Below are positions 47,607 to 58,368 of a stretch of DNA of 64,000 nt, piece by piece. The translations under genes were made by a program, and so were the position numbers. The stretch's first letter is position 1, and every line of letters starts with the position of its first letter. The notes under the pieces were generated by a model that saw only the letters and a program-made list of their open reading frames with translations, did no database searches and was not told the DNA's origin. Origin of the DNA: Acetivibrio clariflavus DSM 19732 (GTDB taxonomy: Bacteria; Bacillota; Clostridia; Acetivibrionales; Acetivibrionaceae); NCBI RefSeq assembly GCF_000237085.1, contig NC_016627.1:2976118-3040117 (forward strand). Reading direction: 5' to 3'.

Positions 47607-49799
47607 TTATAAAATACTACTATTGACCTTAAAATCATCAGATTGATTTTTACTTTTTCTTCTTAGTCCAAGGCAATTGTCATATTCAAAATTTTCATAA
47701 ATAGGAATTTCCATATGCTTTGATATTCTCAAAACTGAATACGGTTCTTTTTCTACCTCATAATAATTAACATCTAAAGTAAATCCATTTAAATCATCTA
47801 TCAATTTTCTTCGTTCTTTCTTATCACTCTCATTTTGAATTTTTGAAACAAGATTATCAATTTCAGTTTTATTTGCATCGTAAACACAAGATGGGAGTAT
47901 AGTTATGTTACAAATATTTCTAAACATTTTCTTAACTTCTTCTTTATTTTTTTCATAGCCATTAAATGATTGGACATATTCAATATTCTTTAGAACTTTA
48001 TTGTAGTAATCAGTGTCCTTTAATTTATCAGTATTATAGACTTTCTCTATCATTTTTTGCTTTTCCGTTTCTGTCATTATGCCATCTATATTCTTAAGCT
48101 CCTCTTTAGAAAATTCAAATATTTTCTCATCGATGAATTCTCCTACACCACTGCATTTTTTATTTCCTCCAATAAAAACGTAACAATTATATCCTTCTTT
48201 ATCCCAAACTCTGTTTCTATAACATCTTCCCATCCTTTGGAAAAGTCCATTTATATCAGATAACTCAGTGAAGAGAATATCAAAATCAATATCAAGTGAA
48301 GCTTCAACCACCTGCGTTGTTATCCATATTCCAGACTCATTGCAATCTGCTTTACCAAATCTGACTATCTCGTCTTCCTTCTCTTTCCTGTCTTTCTTTA
48401 TAAATCTACTGTGAAACAAATTAATATTTTTGCACTTTTGGCTAAACTCCTCGTCATTCTTTAATTCATCATAAATTTTTTGTGCTGTCTTTACCGTATT
48501 ACAAATAACTAATATTTTATTATTACCATCGTACTTTTCAATAATGTTGGACGAATTTATTGATTCGTCTATTATTTTTATACTATGTCTTATAAATTGG
48601 TCATTTATAAATGGTTTTGGTTGCTCGAAGGAAACTCCTGTATTTCTTAATTGTTCTTTTAAAAGATCTGTTACTATTCCTGGTAAAGTTGCTGTAAGAA
48701 TTGCAAATTTACCACCGATTTTTGATATATAGGATAAACCTATAATTAGATATGCAAGTAAATCTGGAGAATACATTTGCACCTCATCAATAACAATTTT
48801 GGAATAACTCAGTGTAGCAAGTTTAATCTCAAATCCTTTATATTTAAACACAAAATCAAACAATTGATCTAATGTACACACTGTTATAGGCAATGACAAT
48901 TGTTTAGTTTTAGTAAAGTATTCATCAATATCTTCATCATCAGTAGCATTTTCAATATATTTGCTATATGTATCTGAATGTAAAAGACCTATTAGCTCCT
49001 TATTCTCAATACCAACAATTTTTTCTGTAAACCTTTTATAGATATTATTTATTGCAGTTTTTAAAGGTAATGTAAAAAAACCTTTATTATTGCCTATCCA
49101 CAAAAGCCCGGCTTCAGTTTTTCCCATACCTGTCTGCGCAACTACAACAACATTCTTTTCACGATTTTCAATCATATACCTTTGTAATTCATTCCAATTA
49201 TATTTTAAATTTTCGAGCTTCTCACACATAAAATCATTCTTGATTTCTACATCAATATCCGCACTTGCTGCATAATCTAGTCTGTTTAATAATCCCTTAA
49301 TTTTTACATAGTCAAAAAAACAACCTGAGTTTTCATAAATTCTGTCATTCGAAAAATACTTAGGGCTTATTTTTTTAATTGTAGTAATTTTTACTTTATC
49401 ATACACAAATTTTTCTGCTTCTGCTTTTAGTGCTTCTACTTCTTCATTGTAATTAGATGCTTCATAATCCCCTCTTTCGTGATGATAAGCTATTGCATGG
49501 GCAAGAATTTTTATTTCTTGTTCACTAAACTGTTTTTTTAATTCATTTTTGTCTAAAAAGGCCAGGCTTAATAAGTTATGTGCAACTTCATCTGAATACT
49601 TCTTACCACCATTTATTTTACTTTGGAACTTTAGATTCATTTTACCTAAATCATGATATAAACTGGCAACTCTTAAGAGCTGCCAATTTATATCCAAATC
49701 AGGATAAATGCTTTTTATAAGCTCCAAGTTTTTAAGTAATTTATCAGTATGTTGCTGTATTGTTTCTTCTGGATCTGATTTTGCAAGGTATTTATTCAT
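47607..49799 (-). CDS. cas3: CRISPR-associated helicase-nuclease Cas3 (HD-fused)
   Basis: 730 residues. The N-terminal HD nuclease has LYHDLGKMN and AYHHERGD. The superfamily 2 helicase follows with Walker A QTGMGKTEAG, Walker B IDEVQMY, ATLP and motif VI FQRMGRCYR. It is recruited by the I-B Cascade to unwind and degrade target DNA. Length and motifs are complete, so interference could still work if crRNA processing is available. It lies 15 bases after cas5 and 20 bases before cas4. Confidence 0.95.
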   Translation of the reverse strand: MNKYLAKSDPEETIQQHTDKLLKNLELIKSIYPDLDINWQLLRVASLYHDLGKMNLKFQSKINGGKKYSDEVAHNLLSLAFLDKNELKKQFSEQEIKILAHAIAYHHERGDYEASNYNEEVEALKAEAEKFVYDKVKITTIKKISPKYFSNDRIYENSGCFFDYVKIKGLLNRLDYAASADIDVEIKNDFMCEKLENLKYNWNELQRYMIENREKNVVVVAQTGMGKTEAGLLWIGNNKGFFTLPLKTAINNIYKRFTEKIVGIENKELIGLLHSDTYSKYIENATDDEDIDEYFTKTKQLSLPITVCTLDQLFDFVFKYKGFEIKLATLSYSKIVIDEVQMYSPDLLAYLIIGLSYISKIGGKFAILTATLPGIVTDLLKEQLRNTGVSFEQPKPFINDQFIRHSIKIIDESINSSNIIEKYDGNNKILVICNTVKTAQKIYDELKNDEEFSQKCKNINLFHSRFIKKDRKEKEDEIVRFGKADCNESGIWITTQVVEASLDIDFDILFTELSDINGLFQRMGRCYRNRVWDKEGYNCYVFIGGNKKCSGVGEFIDEKIFEFSKEELKNIDGIMTETEKQKMIEKVYNTDKLKDTDYYNKVLKNIEYVQSFNGYEKNKEEVKKMFRNICNITILPSCVYDANKTEIDNLVSKIQNESDKKERRKLIDDLNGFTLDVNYYEVEKEPYSVLRISKHMEIPIYENFEYDNCLGLRRKSKNQSDDFKVNSSIL

Positions 49800-49814
49800 C
49801 TAACCCCCCCATTC

Positions 49815-51434
<1,620 letters not shown>

Positions 51435-51435
<1 letters not shown>

Positions 51436-53024
51436 TAATTATCCCCTCCATCAGTATTTTCGTTTTTATTGCCATCTATAAGACCTGTGACAAAAGCATA
51501 CCCTATTGTTTTAAAAACGTTATCATCTTTTAAGCATTCAGTGATAAATGTTGGTACTGGTTTATTTGTATATAAATAACAATTCAAAATTGTATCCATA
51601 AACATACTTTTATTACTTGTTTTTAAAGCATTTAATAGTCTGTAACATATACCATTTAGTTTATTTTCAGAATTTTTGGATTTATATGCTTCCCGCAAGT
51701 AGTAACCCGCACTACTTGAAATCTTAACGATATCTTTTTCCGTGCTTTCCATATACCCAACTCCTTTCATATATTTAAAGTTTATTTTTATCAAGTTCCT
51801 TATATGGCTTTCATTATACTTTGCATCTTTAGGACTTGATATTTTAATCACTAAAACTTTATGAATAAGAATAAACAGGTTTACATTATTCAATAAGTTT
51901 TTCATTACTTCATCATATATCCTAAAATAGGTATTCACTTCTTGAAAGCCGGTATTTAACAGACTATTAAGTTCGTCTCTAGAATCATACAATGCATAAA
52001 GGACGTTTTTGGAGAGAAGATTAAATTTATATTTATCATCTTCACAACGGACAATTTGAATATCTGCCAGGTCATACTTTTTACTATCATTAATTTTTTC
52101 ATGTAAAGACCGTATCATTGTTCCAAATGCATTATATATTCTTTTAGATTCATCACTATGCAAAATCTCGTGCCTTATATTTAGGTTAATTTTTTCAGCT
52201 CTTTCTACACTTTGGTTATAATTTACAAATATTCCATTTCCAAATACTGTTGTAAATCCGGCAGGTACACAATAGTATACAATTTTGCATATAGGACATA
52301 TATCTATATCGCTGACAAAATTCCAAACATGTGATGTCTTTCTTGCTGTGTCAAAAAACATTCTATTTAGAAAACTCAATCCCTTATCAATCTTTTGTAT
52401 TCCCCTTCCACACTGAAAACAAGAGAAGTTTAATTTTTCTTCATTTGATAAATACTCTTTTACTTCATTAACACCTAATCCTACATCTAACATATTTGTA
52501 TTGATATACTTGTCAATTATTGCATTCGGTGCTTTACTGGTTTTAGATTTCTGGTCATAATAACCAATGCATTCCGATTTCAATATTTCTTTTTTATTCT
52601 CTAACAATAGATATTTCAATTCTTCCAATATTTCTTTATTTATTGATGTTACTTTTTTGCTTGGCTTTTCCAGTTTTTTTAGATCTATTTTATCTTTTAT
52701 CCCTTTATAAGCCGAGTTATTGCTTACTTTTGATTTAATAAAATCAATATCATCTCCTATTTCTTTTTCCTTAGATTCATCCAATTCTATATTAAGCAAT
52801 TTGTCTATCCTATTAATTAATTTTGTAAAGGTCATTGTTTTTCCATATGTATCAACAAAGTATTTATAGTACTTTGCTTCAAAGTTCGCTAAAACATTAG
52901 TCTTTATTGTTACTTCCTGTCCATTGATATCAACTTGGTCATTTGCATGTTTTAAAATATTGACCAACCCAATAACTCCGGCATTATAAAGCCAATCAGA
53001 AAGCTGAATTTTAATAAAACTCAA
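51435..53024 (-). CDS. cas8b: Cas8b (Cst1-like), Cascade large subunit
   Basis: 529 residues. The N-terminus SFIKIQLSDWLYNAGVIGLV and two CxxC pairs (FSCFQCGRG; DICPICKIV) are typical of Cst1/Cas8b1. It would recognise the PAM and recruit Cas3. The start is a TTG at 53024, decided by GGAGGTGAG just upstream. It is the first visible gene of the operon. The operon promoter must lie in the short stretch before the IS110 element or inside that element. Confidence 0.88.
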
Positions 53025-53186
53025 TATCTCACCTCCTTGTACAATTAATATTGTATTAAATCAGTGACCGAAGCCACTGTTCGACCCATTAAAATTCATT
53101 GTTAACATAACACTTCAAACTTCATTCTTTTCTAAACATCAAGCACATCATCCGGCTTCACATCTTAGCCATTTTGCCAGCAACTG

Positions 53187-53216
53187 TTGGCCTGAACCTT
53201 GACAATCATGTATAAT
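53187..53216 (+). promoter_or_regulatory. Promoter for the IS110 non-coding RNA
   Basis: TTGGCC, 18 bases, then a perfect TATAAT in the left non-coding end, about 220 bases before the transposase start. Transcription would start near 53223, at the first hairpin of the candidate bridge RNA. Confidence 0.5.
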
Positions 53217-53218
53217 AT

Positions 53219-53430
53219 CTTCCGGACTTGGAAGGTGAGTGTTTCACCTCCTGGGACGGACCTTAGCGGGCCGATTACCCGTAAGAAAGAGTATTTATCC
53301 ATTCCGGTAAGTCTACATGATTTGGCTGGTTGAGGCCAGCTCTTTGGCTGGTTCCTCGTGTCACATGCAAGGTTGTTTGCTTACATGGGAAGGAATGGAG
53401 GCTTTTAAGTCCATTAATCTTAAAAAGGAG
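53219..53430 (+). ncRNA. Candidate IS110 bridge RNA
   Basis: Several hairpins follow one another: CTTCC/GGAAG, AGGTGA/TCACCT, CGGG/CCCG and GCTGG/CCAGC. They lie between a good promoter and the transposase start, in the left non-coding end. IS110-group elements are known to encode a bridge RNA in this place, with loops that pair with donor and target DNA. The guide loops are not assigned here. Confidence 0.5.
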
Positions 53431-53438
53431 GCATTTTA

Positions 53439-54728
53439 ATGAATTTCAGACCCATTGCAGGAATTGATGTGGGTAAGTTCTTCAGTGAAATGGCGATTCT
53501 TTCTCCTACCAATGAAGTGGTTGCCCGCATGAAGATTCACCATGATTCCAATACCGACGTTGAAAGAGCCGTTGAATTGCTTAATAAAACGGAAAAAGAT
53601 TTTGCTTCAAGGCCTTTCATAGTCATGGAATCCACCGGGCACTATCACAAAATCCTTTTCCATTCACTTTGTAAAGCTGGATTTGAGGTTTCGGTAACAA
53701 ACCCCATCCAAACTGATTCTATCAAAAATATTGGAATCAGAAAAGTGAAAAATGATAAAGTGGATGCCCGGAAAATTGCCCTACTCTATAGATTTCAGGA
53801 ACTTAAGTCAACCAACATCCCCAATGAGGATATTGAGTGCCTAAGGAGCCTATGTCGCCAGTACTACAAACTGAGTGATGAGCTTACCGCCTACAAAAAC
53901 AGGCTTACCGGTATTGTTGACCAACTCATGCTTAACTTCAAGGATGTCTTCTCCAATATATTTTCAAAGGCTGCTATGGCTGTCCTGGAGGAGTATCCTA
54001 CTCCTGCCCATATTCTTAAGGCTGACAGGAACAAGCTGATTTCACTGATTCAGAAGAAATCCCGCAAAAGCCTCAAATGGTCAACTGCCAAGTATGAGCT
54101 TCTGGTCTCCAAGGCCAGAGATTTTGCACCTCTGAGCATTCATAATGCCTCAAATGTTATTATGCTGGGCGTATATATCTCCATGATCAAAACCTTGGAA
54201 GAAAGCCTGGAGAAAGTCCTTAAGTCCATTCGTCTACTGATTGCTGAAGATATGGCGAAGGATATGCCCATGCTGGCATTGACGCTTGAACTTTTGCAGA
54301 GCCTGCCAGGTATAGGCCTTCTCTCTGCTGCTACTATTCTTGCGGAGATTGGAGACTTTTCAGCCTTTAAAAAGCCAGGCAAGCTGGTTGCTTATTTCGG
54401 CGTTGACCCCTCTGTCATGCAGTCCGGAGAGTTTACCGGCACACGGAACAAGATGTCTAAGAGAGGTTCAAGGCTGCTTCGCAGGGTGCTTTTCACAATT
54501 GCTCTTGCTAATATCCGTACCAAGCGGGATAAGACAGCTTGCAACCCTGTGCTGCTGGAGTTCTACCAACAAAAATGCCAGAGTAAGCCTAAGAAAGTAG
54601 CTTTGGGAGCTGTTATGCGCAAGCTTGTTTGTATCATCTTTGCTGTCCTAAGGGATAGGAAACCTTACCAGTTACGCAGCCCCCAGGAACACGCTCAAAT
54701 GCTTGCAGCAAAGCATACAGCAGCTTGA
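53439..54728 (+). CDS. IS110-family DEDD transposase
   Basis: 429 residues. The RuvC-like N-terminal domain has the acidic set Asp10 (GIDVGK), Glu64 (VMESTGHY), Asp106 and Asp109 (KNDKVDARK). The C-terminal IS116/IS110 domain has LLQSLPGIGLLSAATILAEI and SGEFTGTRNKMSKRGSRLLRR, which includes the conserved serine region. The start has AAAAGGAGG upstream. The frame is intact. The enzyme would recombine DNA guided by a bridge RNA. Confidence 0.95.
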   Translation: MNFRPIAGIDVGKFFSEMAILSPTNEVVARMKIHHDSNTDVERAVELLNKTEKDFASRPFIVMESTGHYHKILFHSLCKAGFEVSVTNPIQTDSIKNIGIRKVKNDKVDARKIALLYRFQELKSTNIPNEDIECLRSLCRQYYKLSDELTAYKNRLTGIVDQLMLNFKDVFSNIFSKAAMAVLEEYPTPAHILKADRNKLISLIQKKSRKSLKWSTAKYELLVSKARDFAPLSIHNASNVIMLGVYISMIKTLEESLEKVLKSIRLLIAEDMAKDMPMLALTLELLQSLPGIGLLSAATILAEIGDFSAFKKPGKLVAYFGVDPSVMQSGEFTGTRNKMSKRGSRLLRRVLFTIALANIRTKRDKTACNPVLLEFYQQKCQSKPKKVALGAVMRKLVCIIFAVLRDRKPYQLRSPQEHAQMLAAKHTAA

Positions 54729-55148
54729 TAGTACTGTACTTGATGTTCAGTTTTCAAAGAGCAACTTGCTATTTTAGACCAGCTATTTTATGTCTACCTC
54801 ACCTAGGTGGTCTTGTTGTCATGCGTTTCATTAACGTCAGGAGCCTAAAAAAATTTCTCAAAATTTTTATTATAAACTCTTGACTTTAATTAGCTGGTCT
54901 TTCATAAGTATGAGTAACAAAGGATGAGAAAAGTTCATTTTATTTTAATAATATCAAACATTCAATATTATTTAGATATGACCATAATTTTCCACAAATA
55001 AATTCAGGGGGAAATAACCGATAGATAAGAATATGTGAACAGTTACATTTATTTTTAATTACAGATAAAAAATTTACGATATATGCAGATTACACAGAGT
55101 CATTTAATTTCCAATAAACTATCCTAAATTTTAAACAATATATTAAAC
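54729..55148. other. Non-coding stretch right of IS110
   Basis: 420 AT-rich bases. It contains an inverted repeat AGACCAGCTA/TAGCTGGTCT that may be the IS end, and an ACCTAGGT palindrome near 54801. I found no cas6-like coding remnant in either direction. Confidence 0.45.
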
Positions 55149-55388
55149 TTATACTATTCTACATTCTTTTCCATTCCAAATGTCTATTTTATATAAAGAA
55201 CCATCTTTCGTAATAAAAAATACATATTGACCAATAACTTTGATTTCTAAAATATTTATTGTTTTACTAAATCTAACAATTTCATTTCCGTCAAAATCCA
55301 TTCTATATAAACTATAAGAATCGTTGGACATTCTCAAATCCCCTTTAACATTAAGTCTTGTTCCAAAAGTAACTCTATTATTAGGCAT
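55149..55388 (-). CDS. Short DUF5050-like beta-propeller fragment
   Basis: 79 residues. The LYRMDFDGNEIVRFSK and LYKIDIWNG units look like two blades of a DUF5050-type propeller, normally found in much longer secreted proteins. An AAGAAGG site lies 9 bases upstream, but there is no signal peptide. It is probably a remnant of a larger gene cut during IS activity. Confidence 0.5.
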   Translation of the reverse strand: MPNNRVTFGTRLNVKGDLRMSNDSYSLYRMDFDGNEIVRFSKTINILEIKVIGQYVFFITKDGSLYKIDIWNGKECRIV

Positions 55389-55474
55389 AAAAATAGGCCT
55401 TCTTTATTTTACCATAAAAAAGCCCTATATGAATACTAACTAAAAAATAATTAATTCGACTACATTTCTCACCT

Positions 55475-55681
55475 GTTTTAGTGTCAAAGGACGGAAATGC
55501 TTGACCTGAGCATTTAATAGCAGTGACCGAAATGCAGGATAATTTGAAGCAAAAATGCCATGGATGGCATTTTTAGCGTCTTGGGACAGGAGGTCCCATA
55601 GACGCGGCGAAAATTATCCTGCTCAAGGTCTACTGCTTTTATGCGAAGGTCATGTAATTGAAGTCCTTTGACTACTAAAAC
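55475..55681. repeat. 207-bp palindromic repeat, copy 1
   Basis: The ends are inverted (GTTTTAGT-GTCAAAGGAC and GTCCTTTGACTACTAAAAC). The arms continue to pair almost to the centre, including GCAGGATAATTT / AAATTATCCTGC. The tip carries two perfect hairpins, AAAAATGCCA/TGGCATTTTT and TGGGAC/GTCCCA within GCGTC/GACGC. A second copy lies 301 bases on and differs at about three positions. No reading frame is seen. It is either a structured RNA or a MITE-like palindrome. Confidence 0.85.
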
Positions 55682-55775
55682 TATTTCTCACATCCTCCAA
55701 ATCAGGTCCTTAAAAGTCCATTTTACGAACTTCATTTAATAAAACTAATTATGCTCTATACTCACTATACCTGTT

Positions 55776-55982
55776 GTTTTAGTGTCAAAGGATGGAAATA
55801 CTTGACCTGAGCATTTAATAGCAGTGACCGAAATGCAGGATAATTTGAAGCAAAAATGCCATGGATGGCATTTTTAGCGTCTTGGGACAGGAGGTCCCAT
55901 AGATGCGGCGAAAATTATCCTGCTCAAGGTCTACTGCTTTTATGCGAAGGTCATGTAATTGAAGTCCTTTGACTACTAAAAC
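55776..55982. repeat. 207-bp palindromic repeat, copy 2
   Basis: Same length and structure as copy 1. The identity continues past the right arm for a further short motif (CACATCCTCCAAATCAGGTC), so the duplicated unit is slightly longer than the palindrome. The two left flanks differ. Confidence 0.85.
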
Positions 55983-56092
55983 TAATTGGCACATCCTCCA
56001 AATCAGGTCAAAAAAACTGCATTCACTAATATGAACACTAATACCTATTTAATAAAAATATGCTAAACTGTAGCAGCAAGCGTAGCGCCTAT

Positions 56093-56124
56093 AAAAAAGG
56101 CTGCTGCACAAAAGTACAACAGCC
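56093..56124 (-). terminator. Intrinsic terminator of the anti-sigma gene
   Basis: On the minus strand GGCTGTTGTAC / GTGCAGCAGCC (with G-U pairs) is followed by TTTTTT, 20 bases past the stop at 56144. Confidence 0.8.
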
Positions 56125-56143
56125 CTTTTTCTACCCTACTGTA

Positions 56144-57457
56144 TCATTGGAATTCTAAAATAGATTTAGCTATTGAAATAGCCTCTTCTTTTGATTCGAA
56201 ACAGCCATCTAGAATACTCAACAAATAGTTTACACCATCAATTTTGAATTCAAAAAAGTTATCACTTTTGCCTTCCAACTCAGAAGCATTTTGCTCGTAC
56301 CAATAACATTCCACATCCCCTATATTTAACACTTCAGTGGAAGGAAGATTTTTAAGGACACTATAATTTTCATCTATTTTTACCATAGTTATTTTTAAGT
56401 GCCTGTTATCTTTTTTATAATATCCACATACTTCATAACCGGTTTGACCATTCTCCATAATTGTTGAAACCGTTTTATATTCCAAGGAAAATCCCTCGCT
56501 TAATTCATCAGGTATTCTTACAGGGTGCCCAACCATATTCATTACATCATTATTAGATATATCGTTTTTACCATATAATACTCCTGTATGTTTGAACTTA
56601 GTATTCTCCGGGCATTTATTATTGATTATTTCTTCAACCAGTTTTAGTCCTTTGTCAACGGATATATCATTGTTTGCAGACCATAGTCTATAATATACCC
56701 CATTGTTTTCCCACAATAGAACATGTGATATATCCAAATCTATTGGCATTTGACGAGGGTCATTATTAGGAAATATAAGGTGTGGACATTCGCCCCAGAT
56801 TACTTCTTTATTTCCAACCTTGTAACTCTTGGTATTATATATATTACCAAAAAAATAATTTTCTTTGTCTTTAGACGTTTCCAAAACAATTATATTACTA
56901 CCTGTATTATTGCTGTATATTGTACTTACCATATAAACCTTATTTTTATTTTGGTCTTCAACAGCATATATATTTCTTCCGTAAAAAGCATTGCAGCCAT
57001 CTGAAAGTGCTTCCGGAAAACAAACGGGAAACCCGACAATCTGTTCAATATATTTATCTGCATAAAATACAGAGTCACGGTAAAACCACTCAGGTTCTTC
57101 CAGAGGTACTTTATCGACTTTGTATTCACCATTTTCATAGCCTACTATCCGATATACCAATGTTAAAGCATTATTAATACTGTCTAATGCAAATACTCTG
57201 GCATTTTCAGAGAATATCAAAAATTGTACTGCAAGAAAAGTAACACATACAACAGCTGTTAGAATAACTCTTAGTGTGTTTAATTGAAAAGGGCAAAAAA
57301 ACTCCTTAATATTATTCATGAAAGTCCTATTGATATTTTTTTCATTTCTCATCTCAGATTTTATTTTATCTAATAAATCCTCAGGTACATCAATTTTCTG
57401 TACCTCTCTCTTAAGAGCCGACTCCCATATATCGTCAATTCGATTTTTGCAATCCAT
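56144..57457 (-). CDS. Anti-sigma factor-like membrane protein with DUF4367-type domains
   Basis: 437 residues. The N-terminal about 75 residues are cytoplasmic and Lys/Glu-rich. One membrane segment follows (LRVILTAVVCVTFLAVQFLIF), then a large outer region with two repeated units (IVGFPVCFPEALSDGCNAFY and MVGHPVRIPDELSEGFSLEY) of the DUF4367 type. The gene overlaps the sigma gene by 23 bases; the start at 57457 is chosen because GGGGAGGAG lies 10 bases upstream. It probably holds the sigma factor inactive and senses an envelope signal; the signal is unknown. Confidence 0.82.
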   Translation of the reverse strand: MDCKNRIDDIWESALKREVQKIDVPEDLLDKIKSEMRNEKNINRTFMNNIKEFFCPFQLNTLRVILTAVVCVTFLAVQFLIFSENARVFALDSINNALTLVYRIVGYENGEYKVDKVPLEEPEWFYRDSVFYADKYIEQIVGFPVCFPEALSDGCNAFYGRNIYAVEDQNKNKVYMVSTIYSNNTGSNIIVLETSKDKENYFFGNIYNTKSYKVGNKEVIWGECPHLIFPNNDPRQMPIDLDISHVLLWENNGVYYRLWSANNDISVDKGLKLVEEIINNKCPENTKFKHTGVLYGKNDISNNDVMNMVGHPVRIPDELSEGFSLEYKTVSTIMENGQTGYEVCGYYKKDNRHLKITMVKIDENYSVLKNLPSTEVLNIGDVECYWYEQNASELEGKSDNFFEFKIDGVNYLLSILDGCFESKEEAISIAKSILEFQ

Positions 57458-58022
57458 TAATTTTACACTCCTCCCCATATTCACTTAAAGATTTATATTG
57501 CTTAAGTTCCTTGCCAAGTATTTTTCTCGCATTATAAAGTCTGGACTTTACAGTACCTTGCATACAGTTCAATGTTTTTGAAATTTCTTTCGTTGAAAGG
57601 CCATTGAAATAATATAGTATCACAACGGTTTTCAGAGGAAGAGTAAGTTTGTCTAAAGCCCTGTGTACAGCTTTACGAATTTCTAACGACTCAATGGTAT
57701 TAAAAACTTCGTCAGGTGCAGAACATATATTAGCATCATCTTCTATATCTATATCCTTGTTCTTTTCTTTCGAGATAGCCTTCCAACTGTACCTTACAAT
57801 AATCCTGTAAAACCAGGACCTAAATTTTTGTGGATCATTAAGCTTATTGATATTTTTAAAGCATTGAATAAAAGATTCCTGTACTATTTCTTCTGCTAAA
57901 TGCCTGCTGCCGGAAATAAGATATGCCGTATGTAAAGCTTTTTTACTATATAATTTGAATAAATTATCAAAGGCCTCGGAATCCCCTTTCTGACAAAGCC
58001 TTATAAGGTTTATTTCATCCAA
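57435..58022 (-). CDS. ECF-type RNA polymerase sigma factor
   Basis: 195 residues. Region 2 (AEEIVQESFIQCFKNINKL... FRSWFYRIIVRYSWK) and region 4 (LPLKTVVILYYFNGLSTKEI, then TVKSRLYNAR) are both present, with no region 1.1 or 3, as in ECF sigma factors. It overlaps the downstream membrane anti-sigma gene, the usual two-gene arrangement. The pair probably regulates its own promoter in the gap upstream. Confidence 0.93.
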   Translation of the reverse strand: MDEINLIRLCQKGDSEAFDNLFKLYSKKALHTAYLISGSRHLAEEIVQESFIQCFKNINKLNDPQKFRSWFYRIIVRYSWKAISKEKNKDIDIEDDANICSAPDEVFNTIESLEIRKAVHRALDKLTLPLKTVVILYYFNGLSTKEISKTLNCMQGTVKSRLYNARKILGKELKQYKSLSEYGEECKINGLQKSN

Positions 58023-58368
58023 TTTATCATCTCCTTATATTTATTGGGTTAACCCTTTCATAATATAAGTTACAAGAATTGCTTATTCGGTTCATTTTTT
58101 TTATTATATAAAACAACATACAAGCACAACAGATGGTTTCATATGTATATCGCTTAATTTTTCCAATTATCGCAATACATTTTGAATAATAAATTTACCA
58201 AAAAAATAAACAGGTTATAAATAATTTTTATAACCCGTTTACAACCGAAAGATTAAAAAACTCTGTCAATACTAAACTAAAGCATGGTGAAAAAATAACT
58301 TCCGTCATAATTTTGTTTCAATAAGAATACTTCACATAAAATCCTACAAAAAATGAAATAACTTTTCA
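58023..58368. other. Intergenic region between trp operon and sigma gene
   Basis: 346 AT-rich bases on the minus-strand path from trpF to the sigma gene. It contains the trp terminator at 58199-58240 and then presumably the sigma promoter. No trpB or trpA sequence is seen. Confidence 0.6.
58199..58240 (-). terminator. Intrinsic terminator of the trp operon
   Basis: On the minus strand AAACGGGTTATAAA / TTTATAACCTGTTT is followed by ATTTTTTT, about 130 bases past the trpF stop. Confidence 0.75.

Larger units (their letters stand above)
53060..54900 (+). mobile_element. IS110-family insertion sequence (ends approximate)
   Basis: One transposase gene has a long structured left non-coding region (about 380 bases) and a shorter right one. 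A 10-bp inverted pair AGACCAGCTA / TAGCTGGTCT (54776-54785 and 54891-54900) could mark the right end. IS110 elements usually lack clear terminal repeats, so the borders are guesses. It sits directly upstream of cas8b, where cas6 is expected. Confidence 0.65.

Noticed and set aside
54729-55388. Remnant of cas6
   Set aside because: I saw no RAMP-like glycine-rich loop or Cas6-like sequence on either strand; the one small frame resembles DUF5050 blades.
55475-55982. Retron non-coding RNA
   Set aside because: The inverted ends and hairpins fit loosely, but no reverse transcriptase gene lies nearby, so I describe it only as a structured palindrome.
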